From: Prevotellaceae bacterium
GTDB taxonomy: Bacteria > Bacteroidota > Bacteroidia > Bacteroidales > UBA932
Direction: 5' to 3'
DNA length: 5,500 bases
Assembly: GCA_031273285.1 (NCBI GenBank)
Contig: JAISSE010000178.1
Location: 1 to 5,500, forward strand
Below, in pieces: positions 5,281-5,500 of the stretch. Below the pieces are notes generated by a model. That model was not told the origin of the DNA. It worked only from the letters and a program-made list of their open reading frames with translations, and ran no database searches. Position 1 is the first letter of the stretch, and each line of letters opens with the position of its first letter. Position numbers and translations under genes: made by a program.

Positions 5281-5500
5281 ATGATTTTTTTAGCGCAAAG
5301 TCTGAAACGGAAGAATAATTTCCGTAAAAAAACATCCCTGCAGATTCGGGGACGCTTCAAAAGCATTAAAAGTGCTCCCCGATTTTGTTTGACCCGCTAT
5401 CCGCGCTTTAAAAGTCTTTCCCGATTTTTGGGGCATACTTCCCATGCTCTAAAAGTGTTTTCCGATTTTGTTCGACCCGCAGCCAACGTTTTAAAAGTGT
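5281..5500 (+). CDS. Doubtful open frame inside the repeat array, cut by right edge
   Basis: From ATG 5281 a frame is open for 73 codons to the window edge, beginning MIFLAQSLKRKNNFRKKTS. It then gives three 14-residue blocks at 5368-5409 (KSAPRFCLTRYPRF), 5410-5451 (KSLSRFLGHTSHAL) and 5452-5493 (KVFSDFVRPAANVL). An in-frame TAG at 5275 closes it upstream. AGGA ends one base before the ATG, too close to act as a normal ribosome site, and no promoter element is seen close by. The composition (K, R, S, F rich) is unlike the other genes here. The 41-base DNA unit shifts the frame, so the last block is read in a different phase of the repeat than the first two. I think it more likely fortuitous than real; it could be the start of a short-repeat protein if the frame continues beyond the edge. 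Confidence 0.15.
   Translation, partial: MIFLAQSLKRKNNFRKKTSLQIRGRFKSIKSAPRFCLTRYPRFKSLSRFLGHTSHALKVFSDFVRPAANVLKV
5309..5324. repeat. 16-bp word, copy 2 of 2 (first copy at 4936-4951)
   Basis: GGAAGAATAATTTCCG, preceded by C, so the arms CGGAA and TTCCG pair over five positions. It ends immediately before the array unit that begins at 5325. Confidence 0.5.

Larger units (their letters stand above)
5007..5500. repeat. Degenerate tandem array, period about 42 bp, running off the right edge
   Basis: A TAAAA-type unit start recurs at 5007, 5049, 5091, then 5325, 5367, 5409, 5450 and 5492. Spacings are 42, 42, then 42, 42, 41 and 42. Between 5091 and 5325 the spacing is 72, 85 and 77, which suggests insertions or decayed units. 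The clearest units are 5367-5408 and 5450-5491: they align without gaps with 32 of 42 bases identical, sharing TAAAAGTG, CCGATTTTGTT and GACCCGC. The unit between them (5409-5449) shares only the first 20 or so positions and instead resembles 5325-5366 in its second half. This suggests two alternating subtypes. Left units share TATGACGC at the same offset (5037 and 5079, 42 apart), and TAATTTTGTATGA recurs 126 bases (three periods) apart at 5071 and 5197. Left units have stops in all forward frames. It is not a CRISPR array: no exact repeat and no spacer pattern. Confidence 0.7.

Noticed and set aside
5325..5500. Possible CRISPR array
   Set aside because: Units are imperfect over their whole length, with no identical repeats separated by unique spacers, and no cas genes are nearby.

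Overview
The window looks like chromosomal DNA from a member of the Bacteroidota, most likely a Bacteroidales-type organism. The evidence is threefold. The gene set is characteristic: a DUF3822-type protein next to rsmD, a small RecD-like SF1B helicase, and a LolC/LolE-type FtsX permease. Starts lack a Shine-Dalgarno sequence and sit behind A/T-rich leaders. Several intergenic sites match the Bacteroidetes -7 promoter element TAnnTTTG. No mobile element, CRISPR array, rRNA or tRNA was found.

Layout: positions 1-1860 hold a leftward (minus-strand) operon, read from right to left. It contains a single-pass membrane protein with a pilin-like N-terminus (1860-1255), a DUF3822-family protein with an actin/PilM-like pattern (1237-422), and the first 143 codons of rsmD, the 16S rRNA m2G966 methyltransferase, cut by the left edge. 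The last two overlap by 10 bases. Positions 1861-1982 form a compact, AT-rich divergent promoter region with back-to-back promoter elements. To its right, on the plus strand, are a RecD/Dda-like helicase (1983-3386) and, behind its own promoter, an ABC-transporter permease of the LolC/E type (about 3481-4719). The permease appears to start at TTG, almost at the transcription start.

The last 780 bases (4720-5500) carry no convincing gene. They begin with a good TAnnTTTG promoter element (4801) followed by small hairpins. They then pass into a degenerate tandem array with a period of about 42 bases, traced by hand from about 5007 to the right edge and running off it. In its left part the array has stops in every forward frame. 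Its last 220 bases are open in one frame, but a 41-base unit shifts that frame relative to the repeat. Conservation therefore seems to be at the DNA or RNA level rather than the protein level.

The coding genes are housekeeping (ribosome modification, DNA transactions, envelope lipoprotein transport). The parts most worth a second look are the right-hand array, the promoter-led non-coding stretch before it, and the uncharacterised membrane-protein/DUF3822 pair.
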